Assembly: GCA_045590755.1 (NCBI GenBank)
Contig: JAZNRP010000028.1
Span: 1-47,257 of the forward strand
Length of the DNA stretch: 47,257 nucleotides
Source of the DNA: SIG565 sp045590755
Lineage (GTDB): Bacteria; Bacillota; Clostridia; Oscillospirales; Acutalibacteraceae
Reading direction: 5' to 3'
Part shown: positions 34,176 through 43,259 of the stretch, one piece after another
Layout of the letters: each line of letters begins with the position of its first letter
Position numbering within the stretch: position 1 is the first letter of the stretch
Position numbers and translations under genes: made by a program
Notes under the pieces: model-generated
What the model saw: only the letters and a program-made list of their open reading frames with translations
Database searches by the model: none
What the model was told of the DNA's origin: nothing

Positions 34176-35570
34176 ATGAGAAGAACAGAAATAGTAAAGC
34201 TTTTCGGGCATACGGCAGAATATGACCAAAAAACCGTAACCGTTTGCGGTTGGGTGCGTACAATCCGTCAGTCAAAGAATATTGCTTTTATGGAGATTAA
34301 CGACGGTAGCTGTTTTAAGGGCCTACAGGTTGTATTAGATAAGGAAAATGTGCAGAATTTTGATGAAATAATTTCTCAGAATGTCGGCGCGGCAGTAAGC
34401 GTAGAAGGTGTTTTAATTGCAACACCCGAAATGAAGCAGCCCTGCGAATTACAAGCAAGGGTAATTAATGTAGAAGGCGCATCTACGCCCGATTACCCGC
34501 TTCAGAAAAAGCGTCATTCCTTGGAGTTTTTAAGAACAATACAGCATCTTCGCCCCCGTACAAATACATTTTCGGCGGCGTTCCGTGTAAGGAGTGTTGC
34601 GGCGTATGCTATTCATACATTTTTCCAGCAGCGCGGCTTTATATATGCACACACACCGCTTATTACATCTTCTGATGCTGAAGGCGCAGGCGAGATGTTC
34701 CGTGTAACCACTTTACCTGCAGTAAATCCGCCTGTGGATGAAAACGGTAATGTTGATTTTTCCGAAGACTTTTTCGGCAAACAGACATCCCTTACGGTAT
34801 CTGGCCAGCTGGAAGCTGAGTGTATGGCTCTGGCTTTCGGCAAGGTTTACACCTTCGGTCCTACTTTCCGTGCAGAAAAATCCTACACCGCGCGTCACGC
34901 GGCAGAGTTCTGGATGATTGAGCCTGAAATCGCCTTTGCTGATTTAGCGGAAGATATGGAACTTGCGCGCGATATGCTTAAATTCGTACTTAAATTTGTG
35001 GTTGATAACTGCCCTGATGAGCTTAATTTCTTTGAGCAGCATTTTGAAGCGGGCCTTAAAGATAAATTAAACTCGGTAATAGAAGCCGACTTTGCGACAG
35101 TTACTTATACCGATGCCGTTAAAATGCTGATTGATAGCGGCAATAAGTTCCAGTACCCTGTAAGCTGGGGTTGTGATTTACAAACCGAGCATGAGCGTTA
35201 TTTAACCGAAGAAATATTCAAAAAGCCTGTATTTGTAACCGATTACCCAAAGGAAATCAAGGCTTTCTATATGCGGCTTAATGACGATGGTAAAACCGTT
35301 GCGGCGGTGGATGTTTTAGTACCGGGTATCGGCGAAATTATCGGCGGTAGTCAGAGAGAAGAACGCGAAGAGCTGTTGCTCGAGCGTATTAAGGAAATCG
35401 GCGCAAAGCCCGAAGACTACGACTGGTATCTTGACCTTCGTCGTTTCGGCGGTGCTAAGCACGCAGGCTTTGGTCTTGGCTTTGAAAGACTTATTATGTA
35501 TATTACAGGTATTCAAAACATTCGAGATGTTCTACCGTTCCCAAGAACCACAGGCTATGCAGAATTTTAA
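34176..35570 (+). CDS. asnS: Asparaginyl-tRNA synthetase
   Basis: Class II enzyme charging tRNA-Asn. 464 residues. An N-terminal OB fold (VTVCGWVRTIRQSKNIAFMEI) precedes the catalytic core: motif 2 TFRAEKSYTARHAAEFWMI and motif 3 GFGLGFERLIMY; EAEG-like SDAEGAGEMF is typical of AsnRS over AspRS. ATG 34176 has TTAGGAG upstream; the frame extends 11 codons earlier into the promoter and is not used there. Own promoter and terminator. Confidence 0.96.
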   Translation: MRRTEIVKLFGHTAEYDQKTVTVCGWVRTIRQSKNIAFMEINDGSCFKGLQVVLDKENVQNFDEIISQNVGAAVSVEGVLIATPEMKQPCELQARVINVEGASTPDYPLQKKRHSLEFLRTIQHLRPRTNTFSAAFRVRSVAAYAIHTFFQQRGFIYAHTPLITSSDAEGAGEMFRVTTLPAVNPPVDENGNVDFSEDFFGKQTSLTVSGQLEAECMALAFGKVYTFGPTFRAEKSYTARHAAEFWMIEPEIAFADLAEDMELARDMLKFVLKFVVDNCPDELNFFEQHFEAGLKDKLNSVIEADFATVTYTDAVKMLIDSGNKFQYPVSWGCDLQTEHERYLTEEIFKKPVFVTDYPKEIKAFYMRLNDDGKTVAAVDVLVPGIGEIIGGSQREEREELLLERIKEIGAKPEDYDWYLDLRRFGGAKHAGFGLGFERLIMYITGIQNIRDVLPFPRTTGYAEF

Positions 35571-35587
35571 TAACACGATACTTTACC

Positions 35588-35614
35588 CGACGGATTTCCG
35601 TCGTGTTTTTGTTT
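35588..35614 (+). terminator. Terminator of asnS
   Basis: CGACGG-ATTT-CCGTCG (35588-35603) followed by TGTTTTTGTTT. Confidence 0.85.
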
Positions 35615-35661
35615 AGAAATTTAATAAAAAAGTAATACTATAAGGGAATTTACTATTTTAC

Positions 35662-35691
35662 TTGACAAGCGGGTGCAAACAATTGTAGAAT
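35662..35691 (+). promoter_or_regulatory. Sigma-A promoter of rnjA
   Basis: TTGACA (35662-35667), 18 bases, TAGAAT (35686-35691), giving a leader of about 65 bases before rnjA; nothing else recognised in the leader. Confidence 0.75.
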
Positions 35692-35765
35692 ATATAGTGA
35701 TTAATTGTATACTTTTAAGATTATAATATATAGATATATCTAAAATAATTGGAGGAAAATATTTG

Positions 35766-37583
35766 ATGCAGAAATCCCTCGGAAAAAAGACCGAGAAAAA
35801 AACGGACAACAAAAAACAAACCTATAAACCTAAAAAAACAAACACGAAAAAATCGGCACCGAAAAAGCCGACACAAAAAAACGCACCCAAAAAGAACTAT
35901 AAACGGCAACCTAATAAAACACCTATACAGCCTGTGCGCGTAGTTCCGCTTGGCGGCCTTGATGAGATTGGTAAGAACATTACCCTTTATCAGTATGGGG
36001 ATGATATGTTCTTGGTGGACTGCGGTATGTCCTTCCCTGATGAAGAAACACCGGGTATAGATATAGTAATACCCGATTTTACCTATGTACTTGCTAATAA
36101 GGACAAAATTAAGGGCCTTGTTTTGACACACGGTCACGAAGACCATATAGGTGCAATTCCGTACCTTCTGAAAAACTTTAATGTGCCGATATACGGTACA
36201 CGCTTGACACTCGGCCTTGTTGAAGGAAAATTAAAGGAGCATCAGCTTCACACATCAGCTGTTCTCAATGTTGTAAAGCCGGGTGACATAGTAAAGCTTG
36301 GTGCCTTTTCGGTTGAGTTTATACATGTTAACCACTCAATACCCGATGCTGTGGCTGTTGCTGTAAGATGCCCCGCAGGACTTATTCTCCAGACGGGCGA
36401 CTTTAAAATCGACCCGACACCTATTGATGATAAGGTAATAGATATGGCGCGTTTTGCTGAGCTCGGTAGAGAAGGTGTACTTGCCTGTCTTGCCGACTCA
36501 ACTAATGCAGAGCGTCCGGGCTTTACCGCGTCGGAGCGTATTGTTGGTGAATCCTTTGCCAACCTTTTCAAAAAAGCAGGAAAACACCGAATAATTGTTG
36601 CAACCTTCTCATCCAACATACACCGCATTCAACAGATTATTGATGAAGCGGTGCGTTGCGGCAGAAAGGTTGCGGTATCGGGCAGAAGTATGATAAATGT
36701 TGTTAATATTGCAGAACAGTTGGGCTACTTAAAGGTGGCCGACGGTGTGCTTATTGACATTGAAACAATAAAAAAATACACCCCTGAGCAACTCGTAATT
36801 ATAACTACGGGCAGTCAGGGTGAGCCTATGTCGGCACTTCACCGCATAGCGTCGGGCGAACACAGAAATGTGGAAATTGTGCCGGGAGATATGATTATTA
36901 TTTCGGCAACCCCCATTCCGGGTAATGAAAAATTAGTCAGCAAGGTTATCAATGTTCTTATGAAGCGCGGCGCCAATGTTGTATACGAAAAAATGTACGA
37001 TGTTCATGTGTCAGGCCACGCGTGTCAGGATGAACTCAAACTGCTTTTAAGCATAGTTAAACCCAAATACTTCATTCCCGTTCACGGTGAGCAAAAGCAC
37101 CTTGTAAAAAATTCTACAGTAGCAGAGTCTACGGGTATACCAAGGGAAAATGTTATAATTGCCGCAAACGGTAATGTAATTGAAATGAGTAGTAAGGGTA
37201 TTCGCTGTGTTGAAACGGTAACCGCGGGCAGGGTTCTGGTTGACGGATTGGGTGTGGGCGATGTCGGAAGTATAGTGCTTCGTGACAGAATCCACTTAGC
37301 AGAGCACGGAATTATAATAATTGTTCTTACTATGGATTCGGTATCGGGAGAAGTTATTTCGGGTCCCGATGTTGTTTCCCGCGGCTTTGTTTATGTTAAG
37401 GAATCGGAAGAATTAATGAGCGAAATTGTGGAACTGTCTTCTGATATATTGGAACGCTGTTATATGTCAAATATTCGTGATAGAAATGCAATAAAGGGTA
37501 AATTGCGTGACGGTGTTTCAAGATTCCTTTATGAAAGAACACGACGCAATCCTATGGTGTTACCTATAATAATGGATGTTTAG
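35766..37583 (+). CDS. rnjA: Ribonuclease J
   Basis: Endo- and 5'-to-3' exoribonuclease of mRNA decay and rRNA maturation in Firmicutes. 605 residues. Residues 1-55 are a low-complexity basic extension made almost only of Lys, Thr, Pro, Asn and Gln; the metallo-beta-lactamase core starts at about VRVVPLGGLDEIG. Zn ligands appear in HGHEDH (122-127); the beta-CASP domain includes ATFSSNIHR and TGSQGEP, then FIPVHGE. ATG 35766 and an adjacent TTG 35763 both fit GGAGG upstream. The extension may bind RNA or partner proteins (inference). gdpP follows after 13 bases. Confidence 0.95.
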   Translation: MQKSLGKKTEKKTDNKKQTYKPKKTNTKKSAPKKPTQKNAPKKNYKRQPNKTPIQPVRVVPLGGLDEIGKNITLYQYGDDMFLVDCGMSFPDEETPGIDIVIPDFTYVLANKDKIKGLVLTHGHEDHIGAIPYLLKNFNVPIYGTRLTLGLVEGKLKEHQLHTSAVLNVVKPGDIVKLGAFSVEFIHVNHSIPDAVAVAVRCPAGLILQTGDFKIDPTPIDDKVIDMARFAELGREGVLACLADSTNAERPGFTASERIVGESFANLFKKAGKHRIIVATFSSNIHRIQQIIDEAVRCGRKVAVSGRSMINVVNIAEQLGYLKVADGVLIDIETIKKYTPEQLVIITTGSQGEPMSALHRIASGEHRNVEIVPGDMIIISATPIPGNEKLVSKVINVLMKRGANVVYEKMYDVHVSGHACQDELKLLLSIVKPKYFIPVHGEQKHLVKNSTVAESTGIPRENVIIAANGNVIEMSSKGIRCVETVTAGRVLVDGLGVGDVGSIVLRDRIHLAEHGIIIIVLTMDSVSGEVISGPDVVSRGFVYVKESEELMSEIVELSSDILERCYMSNIRDRNAIKGKLRDGVSRFLYERTRRNPMVLPIIMDV

Positions 37584-37596
37584 GAGTGAAATTTAA

Positions 37597-39546
37597 GTGA
37601 AAAAGAAAAACGGTTTTGGCTTTAATATAATTTTTATAGCAATTTTTGCCGTTTTTGCCGCACAAACGGTGGCAATGTTCTTTTACAATAAAATACTTTT
37701 CACAATAAGCATTATTCTTTTAGCAATATCGGCTATTTTGTTTTTGCTTCATTATAAGAATGCAAAACGCTATATAAACAGCCGCCTTATAAAAGGCGTT
37801 GAAATTATGTCGCAGTCGCATTCAAATACCCTTGACTTAATGTCAGCGCCTGTTCTTATGGTGGCGTGGGACAATCGTGTAGTGTGGGCAAATAAGGCCT
37901 TTGGCGCGTCGGTTATGCGCCGTCAGGACATTGTAGGAAATGATATACAAAATATTATAAGCCGCGATGATTACGAAAAGCTAAATAAAAATAAGAGTAT
38001 AGAAATAGCACTTAACGATAAAATTTTCAAGGCCTATATAATGCCTAAAAAAGAGCTTAGCGTTATATTCTTTGTAGACCAGACCGAGCTTAAGAAAATC
38101 GCTGCAGAATACCGCTTTTCGCGTCCCGTGGCGGCAATTCTTGAAATTGACGCTTTGGATGATGCGCTTAAGGATGAAAAGGACTCAAAAAAGGTTCAGG
38201 TTCGCGGTCATATACAGGACATTATAGAAAAATGGTTTCATACGGCTAATGGAATTATGTATACATTATCGGGCAACCGTTTCTTGCTTGTTTTTGAAGA
38301 ACGGTATCTTAACAATTTTGAAGCCGAAAAATTCAGTATACTTGAAAAAATCCGCAATTATGAAATTAACGGTAATAAGCATTTAACACTGTCAATTGGC
38401 GTCGGACACGGATGTAAAAATTTATCGGACTGTGAAATGTTTGCCCGTCGCTCACTTGATATGGCACTCAGTCGCGGTGGTGACCAGGCGGCAGTTAAAA
38501 GCCCTAATGAAGATTATAAGTTCTACGGTGGCGTAAAGGCTGTTTCCGAAAAGGGCTCGCGTGTGCGCACAAGGGTTACAAGCAAGGCGCTAACCGAAAT
38601 AATAAAGTCGGCAAGCAATGTGTTGCTTATGGGACATAAGTTTTCCGACCTTGACAGTCTTGGTGCAGCGTTTGCATTTGCTTCTCTTGCCGAAAATTTA
38701 GGCAAAGACGCAAAGATTATTATTAATCGCGAAGAAACTATGGCAAAGTCTTTGGTAGATTATTTGGTGGAAAACGGCTACTCGAATATGCTTATAAACG
38801 AAAAACGGGCACTTGAAATGATTGATGAAGATACTCTGCTTTTCGTGCTTGATACACACCGCCCGTCATTTTGTGAGAGTACGGCAGTGTATAAGAATGT
38901 GCTAAAAACCGTTGTAATAGACCATCATAGAAAGGCTACCGACTATATAGATAACGCCTTGCTTTTCTACAACGAAACAACTGCGTCGTCTACCTGTGAA
39001 ATTGCAACTGAAATATGGCAGTATATGGGTATAGGAAATATGAATTCCTGTGTTGCCGAAGCACTTATGTCGGGCATTATGCTTGATACAAAGAACTTTG
39101 TATTGGGTACAGGCGTCAGAACCTATGAAGCGGCGGCATATCTGCGTAAATGTCTGGCTCAGCCCGTAACGGTCAAAAAGCTTTTCAGTGACTCGGTGGA
39201 TGTTTATAAACGAAAATACGAGGTTATATCTTCGGCTAAAAATTACGGCGAATATGTTGTAGCGGTAAACAAAACAGATGATAATCTCTCGCGTATAGTG
39301 TCGGCACAGGCAGCGGATGAGCTGCTTGGTGTAAGCAATGTTAAGGCGTCGTTTGTAATGTTTAAAAATAAAGATAGCATAAATATTTCGGCACGCTCTT
39401 ACGGAGAATTCAATGTTCAGCTCATTATGGAAAAATTGGGCGGCGGCGGTCATAAAACAATGGCGGCCTGCACATTAGATAAAGATGATTTCGGCTTGGC
39501 AGAAGAAAAATTAGTTGCCGCCGTTAACGAGTATATTAAAGGATAG
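37597..39546 (+). CDS. gdpP: Cyclic di-AMP phosphodiesterase GdpP
   Basis: 649-residue membrane enzyme degrading c-di-AMP, which controls potassium balance and wall stress. Two N-terminal helices (about 8-50), a PAS-like domain (about 75-170), a degenerate GGDEF domain (RGGDQA in place of GGDEF) and DHH/DHHA1 domains with GHKFSDLDSLGA, VIDHHRKATD and GGGGHKTMAA. The start is GTG 37597, with AGGAG ten bases upstream. It lies directly before rplI and dnaB, the conserved Firmicute order. Confidence 0.95.
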   Translation: MKKKNGFGFNIIFIAIFAVFAAQTVAMFFYNKILFTISIILLAISAILFLLHYKNAKRYINSRLIKGVEIMSQSHSNTLDLMSAPVLMVAWDNRVVWANKAFGASVMRRQDIVGNDIQNIISRDDYEKLNKNKSIEIALNDKIFKAYIMPKKELSVIFFVDQTELKKIAAEYRFSRPVAAILEIDALDDALKDEKDSKKVQVRGHIQDIIEKWFHTANGIMYTLSGNRFLLVFEERYLNNFEAEKFSILEKIRNYEINGNKHLTLSIGVGHGCKNLSDCEMFARRSLDMALSRGGDQAAVKSPNEDYKFYGGVKAVSEKGSRVRTRVTSKALTEIIKSASNVLLMGHKFSDLDSLGAAFAFASLAENLGKDAKIIINREETMAKSLVDYLVENGYSNMLINEKRALEMIDEDTLLFVLDTHRPSFCESTAVYKNVLKTVVIDHHRKATDYIDNALLFYNETTASSTCEIATEIWQYMGIGNMNSCVAEALMSGIMLDTKNFVLGTGVRTYEAAAYLRKCLAQPVTVKKLFSDSVDVYKRKYEVISSAKNYGEYVVAVNKTDDNLSRIVSAQAADELLGVSNVKASFVMFKNKDSINISARSYGEFNVQLIMEKLGGGGHKTMAACTLDKDDFGLAEEKLVAAVNEYIKG

Positions 39547-39555
39547 GTGATATAA

Positions 39556-39996
39556 ATGAAGGTTATTTTATTGGCCGATGTTAAAGGCCACGGTAAAAAG
39601 GGAGAGCTTTGTAATGTATCTGATGGATATGCAAGAAACTTTCTTTTTCCTAAAAAATTGGCAGTTGAAGCTGATAACGCCGCTTTAGCAGAGCTTAAAA
39701 GCCGCGAAGATGCAGCGGCTCATCACAAAAAGGAAGAAATAGCCGCAGCAAAGAATATCGCGGCACAGCTTGAAGGTAAAAAATTCACACTTACAGCAAA
39801 GGCGGGTAGCGGCGGAAAGCTTTTCGGTGCAGTGACATCCAAGGAAATAGCAAGTGTGGTATCAAACGAGACGGGGATTGAAATTGACCGTAAAAAACTA
39901 AGTGTTAAAGATATTAAAGCCTATGGCGAATACACCGCAGAAATAAAGCTTTATACAGGCATTACCGCCAAATTTACAGTAGAAGTTAAGGCGTAA
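39556..39996 (+). CDS. rplI: 50S ribosomal protein L9
   Basis: 146 residues. The N-terminal rRNA-binding domain reads KVILLADVKGHGKKGELCNV and GYARNFLFPKKLA, then a long connecting helix and a C-terminal domain with GKLFGAVTSKEIA. Part of the gdpP-rplI-dnaB cluster; it begins nine bases after gdpP with AGGTGA upstream. Confidence 0.97.
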   Translation: MKVILLADVKGHGKKGELCNVSDGYARNFLFPKKLAVEADNAALAELKSREDAAAHHKKEEIAAAKNIAAQLEGKKFTLTAKAGSGGKLFGAVTSKEIASVVSNETGIEIDRKKLSVKDIKAYGEYTAEIKLYTGITAKFTVEVKA

Positions 39997-40019
39997 TAAA
40001 GAAAAAAGGGAATAAAGAT

Positions 40020-41390
40020 ATGGAAGAAAAAACAATTTTTAATCTTGACGAGCATCGCTTGCCCTATTCTCCCGAAGCCGAGCAGTCTCTTTTAGGTTCA
40101 ATTCTTATTGACCCTAAAAGCATTGAGCTTGTAACAGGTAGTGTCAAACCTGAATATTTCTATATTCCGCAGCACAAGGAAATTTTCAAGGCGCTTTCAA
40201 GTATGTTTGAATTAAGCCGAACAATCGACTATGTAACACTGCTTGAAAAGCTGAGAGATGACAATGTATATGATGAAGCGGGTGGCAAGGAATATATTTC
40301 CCGTCTTATTCAGATGGTGCCGTCGGCGGCAAACATTCTTACATATGCATCCATCGTGCGTGAACGCTATTACACCCGCGCACTCATTCTTGCGGCACAG
40401 GGCATTATTAAGGATGCAAGTGAAAACTATACAACGGCTGATAGATTACTTGACTCTGCCGAAGAAAAGATTTACGCAATAAGACAGGGCAAGGAAGTAG
40501 AAGGCTTAACACACATTAAGGATGTTATAGAGGGCGAAACCTATGACCGCCTTACCAAGATTACCGACCCCGAAACCAAGGATGACTATATAGGTATTCC
40601 TACAGGAATAGGGGATTTAGACAGGGTAATTACAGGTCTTAATAAATCTGACCTTATTATTGTGGGTGCGCGTCCCGGTATGGGTAAAACATCCTTTGCG
40701 CTTAATATCGCAAGAAATGTAGCGCTGAAAGCCAAAAAGACGGTTTGCTTCTTCTCGCTTGAGATGACTCGTGACCAGTTAGCACAGCGTCTGCTTTCAA
40801 ACGAAGCGTCGGTTGTAAGTACAAAGCTTAAAACGGGTGAGCTTACCCCTGAGGAGTGGACAAGACTTGGCAACGCAGGCGCCGATTTATCTAAGGCCGA
40901 TATTTACCTTGATGAAACTTCGGGTATTACGGTACCCGAAATGAAGGCAAAGCTGATGCGTATGCGCAAAAAGCCTGACCTTGTAATAATTGACTATTTA
41001 GGTCTTATGCAGTCGGCAAAGCGTACCGAAAATCGTGTACAGGAAGTATCTGACATCACCCGTAACCTTAAAATTATGGCAAAGGATTTGAAGATTCCTG
41101 TAATCGCCTGTGCACAGTTATCTCGTGGCACCGAAACCAAGGGTAAATCACACCGCCCGGCTCTTGCAGACCTTCGTGAATCGGGCTCAATAGAGCAGGA
41201 CGCAGATATCGTACTTTTCCTTTATCGTGAAAAGTATTACGATAGTGAAAAGGGTGAAGACGAAGAAAAGGGTAATGAGAATAAGGCAGAGTGTATTGTT
41301 GCTAAAAACCGTCACGGTGAGCTTGCAACGGTTGAGCTTTATTGGGACGGCCAGTTTACACGCTTTGCTTCTCAGGATGTGTTCAGATAA
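40020..41390 (+). CDS. dnaB: Replicative DNA helicase DnaB
   Basis: 456 residues. N-terminal DnaB domain (PYSPEAEQSLLGSILID), linker, and RecA-like hexameric helicase domain with Walker A GARPGMGKT at 216-224, FSLEMTRDQL, DLVIIDYLGLM and ADIVLFLYREKYY. Unwinds DNA 5'-to-3' at the replication fork. It follows rplI, and its TAA overlaps the tilS ATG (TAATG), which suggests coupled translation. No intein is present. Confidence 0.97.
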   Translation: MEEKTIFNLDEHRLPYSPEAEQSLLGSILIDPKSIELVTGSVKPEYFYIPQHKEIFKALSSMFELSRTIDYVTLLEKLRDDNVYDEAGGKEYISRLIQMVPSAANILTYASIVRERYYTRALILAAQGIIKDASENYTTADRLLDSAEEKIYAIRQGKEVEGLTHIKDVIEGETYDRLTKITDPETKDDYIGIPTGIGDLDRVITGLNKSDLIIVGARPGMGKTSFALNIARNVALKAKKTVCFFSLEMTRDQLAQRLLSNEASVVSTKLKTGELTPEEWTRLGNAGADLSKADIYLDETSGITVPEMKAKLMRMRKKPDLVIIDYLGLMQSAKRTENRVQEVSDITRNLKIMAKDLKIPVIACAQLSRGTETKGKSHRPALADLRESGSIEQDADIVLFLYREKYYDSEKGEDEEKGNENKAECIVAKNRHGELATVELYWDGQFTRFASQDVFR

Positions 41391-42679
41391 TGCAAGATAA
41401 AGTTTTAAAGGCTATTGAAGATTACGGTATGTGCCGCTCAGTTACTGAAGTTACGGTAGCGCTTTCGGGCGGAGCCGATTCAGTAGCACTGCTTCACTGT
41501 CTTTACTCTCTGAAAGAAAATTTAGGCATCCGTATTTTTGCACTTCACTTAAATCATAATTTACGCGGTGATGAATCAGACAGAGACGAACTCTTTGTAA
41601 GAAAGCTTTGTAGTGAAATGGGTGTAGAACTGACAGTACAAAGCACCGATATTAATGCAATATGTAAAAACACGGGGGAGAGCACCGAGCTTGCGGCAAG
41701 GCGTGTGCGATATGAGTTTTTCGAAAAGGAAAAACACGGCGTAGTCGCAACGGCACATACGGCGAGTGATTCGGCCGAAACGGTAATTTTTAATTTATCG
41801 CGTGGCACTGCTATTAAGGGGCTTTGCGGAATTCCGCCCAAAAGAACAGGTTATATAAGACCGCTTATTTACTGTACAAGACAGGATGTTGAAAATTACT
41901 GTGAGAAAAATGGGCTGGAGTTTGTAAATGACAGTACAAATTTTACCGATGAATATACCCGTAATAAAATCCGTCACAATGTAATACCTGTGTTGCGAAG
42001 TATAAACAGTTCTTTTGATACTACGGTTTTGCGTATGTCAAAGCTTTTAAGGGAAGACATTTCTTTTTTAGAAGAAGAAACCGAAAAAGCGTATAGGCAG
42101 TCTGTCAGCGATAATCGGGCAGATACAGAAAAAATAAAGCAGTTGCATCCCGCAATAGCAAAAAGGGTGCTGAAAAGGTATTTTGAAAGCAACTTTTCAG
42201 CCGAGCTTGACAGCGTGAATTTAGAATTGCTTTATAAAACAGCGACAGGTACAGTGAATGCTACTGTATTGCCGTCGGGTGTGTCGTGTACTAATAAAAA
42301 CGGTTTTTTGGTTTTTAATAGTGCAGAAGACCTACCGCCGTTTAGTTTTAAGACGAGCGTAAGACAAGAAAATATAAAAAAAGTTAACAGTTTGTTATTA
42401 AAAAATTCTTTGGATTGTGGTAAAATAGTCGGTGAATTAACTATTAGACAAAGAATGCCACACGATAAAATAAGACCGGCCGGCCGCGGAGTAAGTAAAA
42501 CGCTTAAAAAACTCTTTAACGAAATGAAGATACCGGAAAACGAGCGAGAGCAAATTCCGGTAGCAAGTGATGAAAAAGGTGTTGTTTGGGTGTACGGCGT
42601 TGGGATTGATGAGCGTGTGAAGGCAGACCAAAACACAAAAAGTGTTTTTATAATAGACAGCGAAAAAATATTTAATTAG
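41390..42679 (+). CDS. tilS: tRNA(Ile)-lysidine synthetase
   Basis: Converts C34 of tRNA-Ile(CAU) to lysidine so it reads AUA as isoleucine; essential. 429 residues from ATG 41390, which overlaps the dnaB stop. PP-loop SGGADS at 26-31, LNHNLRGDESDRDE, and DxxN(Y)TRNKIRHNVIP; a C-terminal TilS domain (about 345-425) with GVSKTLKKLFNEMKIP. It precedes hpt and ftsH as in B. subtilis. Confidence 0.95.
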   Translation: MQDKVLKAIEDYGMCRSVTEVTVALSGGADSVALLHCLYSLKENLGIRIFALHLNHNLRGDESDRDELFVRKLCSEMGVELTVQSTDINAICKNTGESTELAARRVRYEFFEKEKHGVVATAHTASDSAETVIFNLSRGTAIKGLCGIPPKRTGYIRPLIYCTRQDVENYCEKNGLEFVNDSTNFTDEYTRNKIRHNVIPVLRSINSSFDTTVLRMSKLLREDISFLEEETEKAYRQSVSDNRADTEKIKQLHPAIAKRVLKRYFESNFSAELDSVNLELLYKTATGTVNATVLPSGVSCTNKNGFLVFNSAEDLPPFSFKTSVRQENIKKVNSLLLKNSLDCGKIVGELTIRQRMPHDKIRPAGRGVSKTLKKLFNEMKIPENEREQIPVASDEKGVVWVYGVGIDERVKADQNTKSVFIIDSEKIFN

Positions 42680-42695
42680 TTTTGGGGATAATAAA

Positions 42696-43238
42696 ATGTC
42701 AATGGATAAGTATATTGAAAAGGTACTTTTAACCGAAGAAGAAATAGGGGAAATCTGTAAAAGATTGGGCGAAGAAATTTCGCGCGATTATAAGGGCAAA
42801 AAGCTTTTACTCGTAAGCGTGCTTAAGGGCGCGGTGGTATTTATGGCAGACCTTATGCGTAATATAACAGTAGATGCCGAGATTGATTTTATGGCAATAT
42901 CATCATACAACGGCTCAAGAAGTACGGGTGTTGTTCAGTTCAAAAAGGATTTGGACATAGACCCTGACGGATACGATATACTTGTTGTTGAAGATATACT
43001 CGATACAGGTCTTTCCCTTAAATATATTGTAGATATTCTGCTTCGCAAAAATGCAAACAGTGTTAAAATCTGCGCATTTTTGGATAAGCCCGAAAACCGC
43101 AAGGCCGATATTAAGGCAGACTATGTAGGTACATTAGTACCCAACGAATTTGTTGTTGGCTACGGACTTGACTACAATGAAAAATATAGAAATTTACCTT
43201 ACTTAGGTGTACTCAAACCCGAAGTATACAGTAAATAA
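42696..43238 (+). CDS. hpt: Hypoxanthine phosphoribosyltransferase
   Basis: 180 residues. Salvages hypoxanthine or guanine to IMP or GMP with PRPP. The PRPP motif is VVEDILDTGLSL, the flexible-loop region is MAISSYNGSRSTG, and the base-binding end is VGYGLDYNEKYRNLPYLG. It sits between tilS and ftsH, the conserved order; in some Firmicutes Hpt and TilS form a complex that activates ftsH transcription. Confidence 0.95.
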   Translation: MSMDKYIEKVLLTEEEIGEICKRLGEEISRDYKGKKLLLVSVLKGAVVFMADLMRNITVDAEIDFMAISSYNGSRSTGVVQFKKDLDIDPDGYDILVVEDILDTGLSLKYIVDILLRKNANSVKICAFLDKPENRKADIKADYVGTLVPNEFVVGYGLDYNEKYRNLPYLGVLKPEVYSK

Positions 43239-43259
43239 ACTTTTGAAAGGATGTACTAA

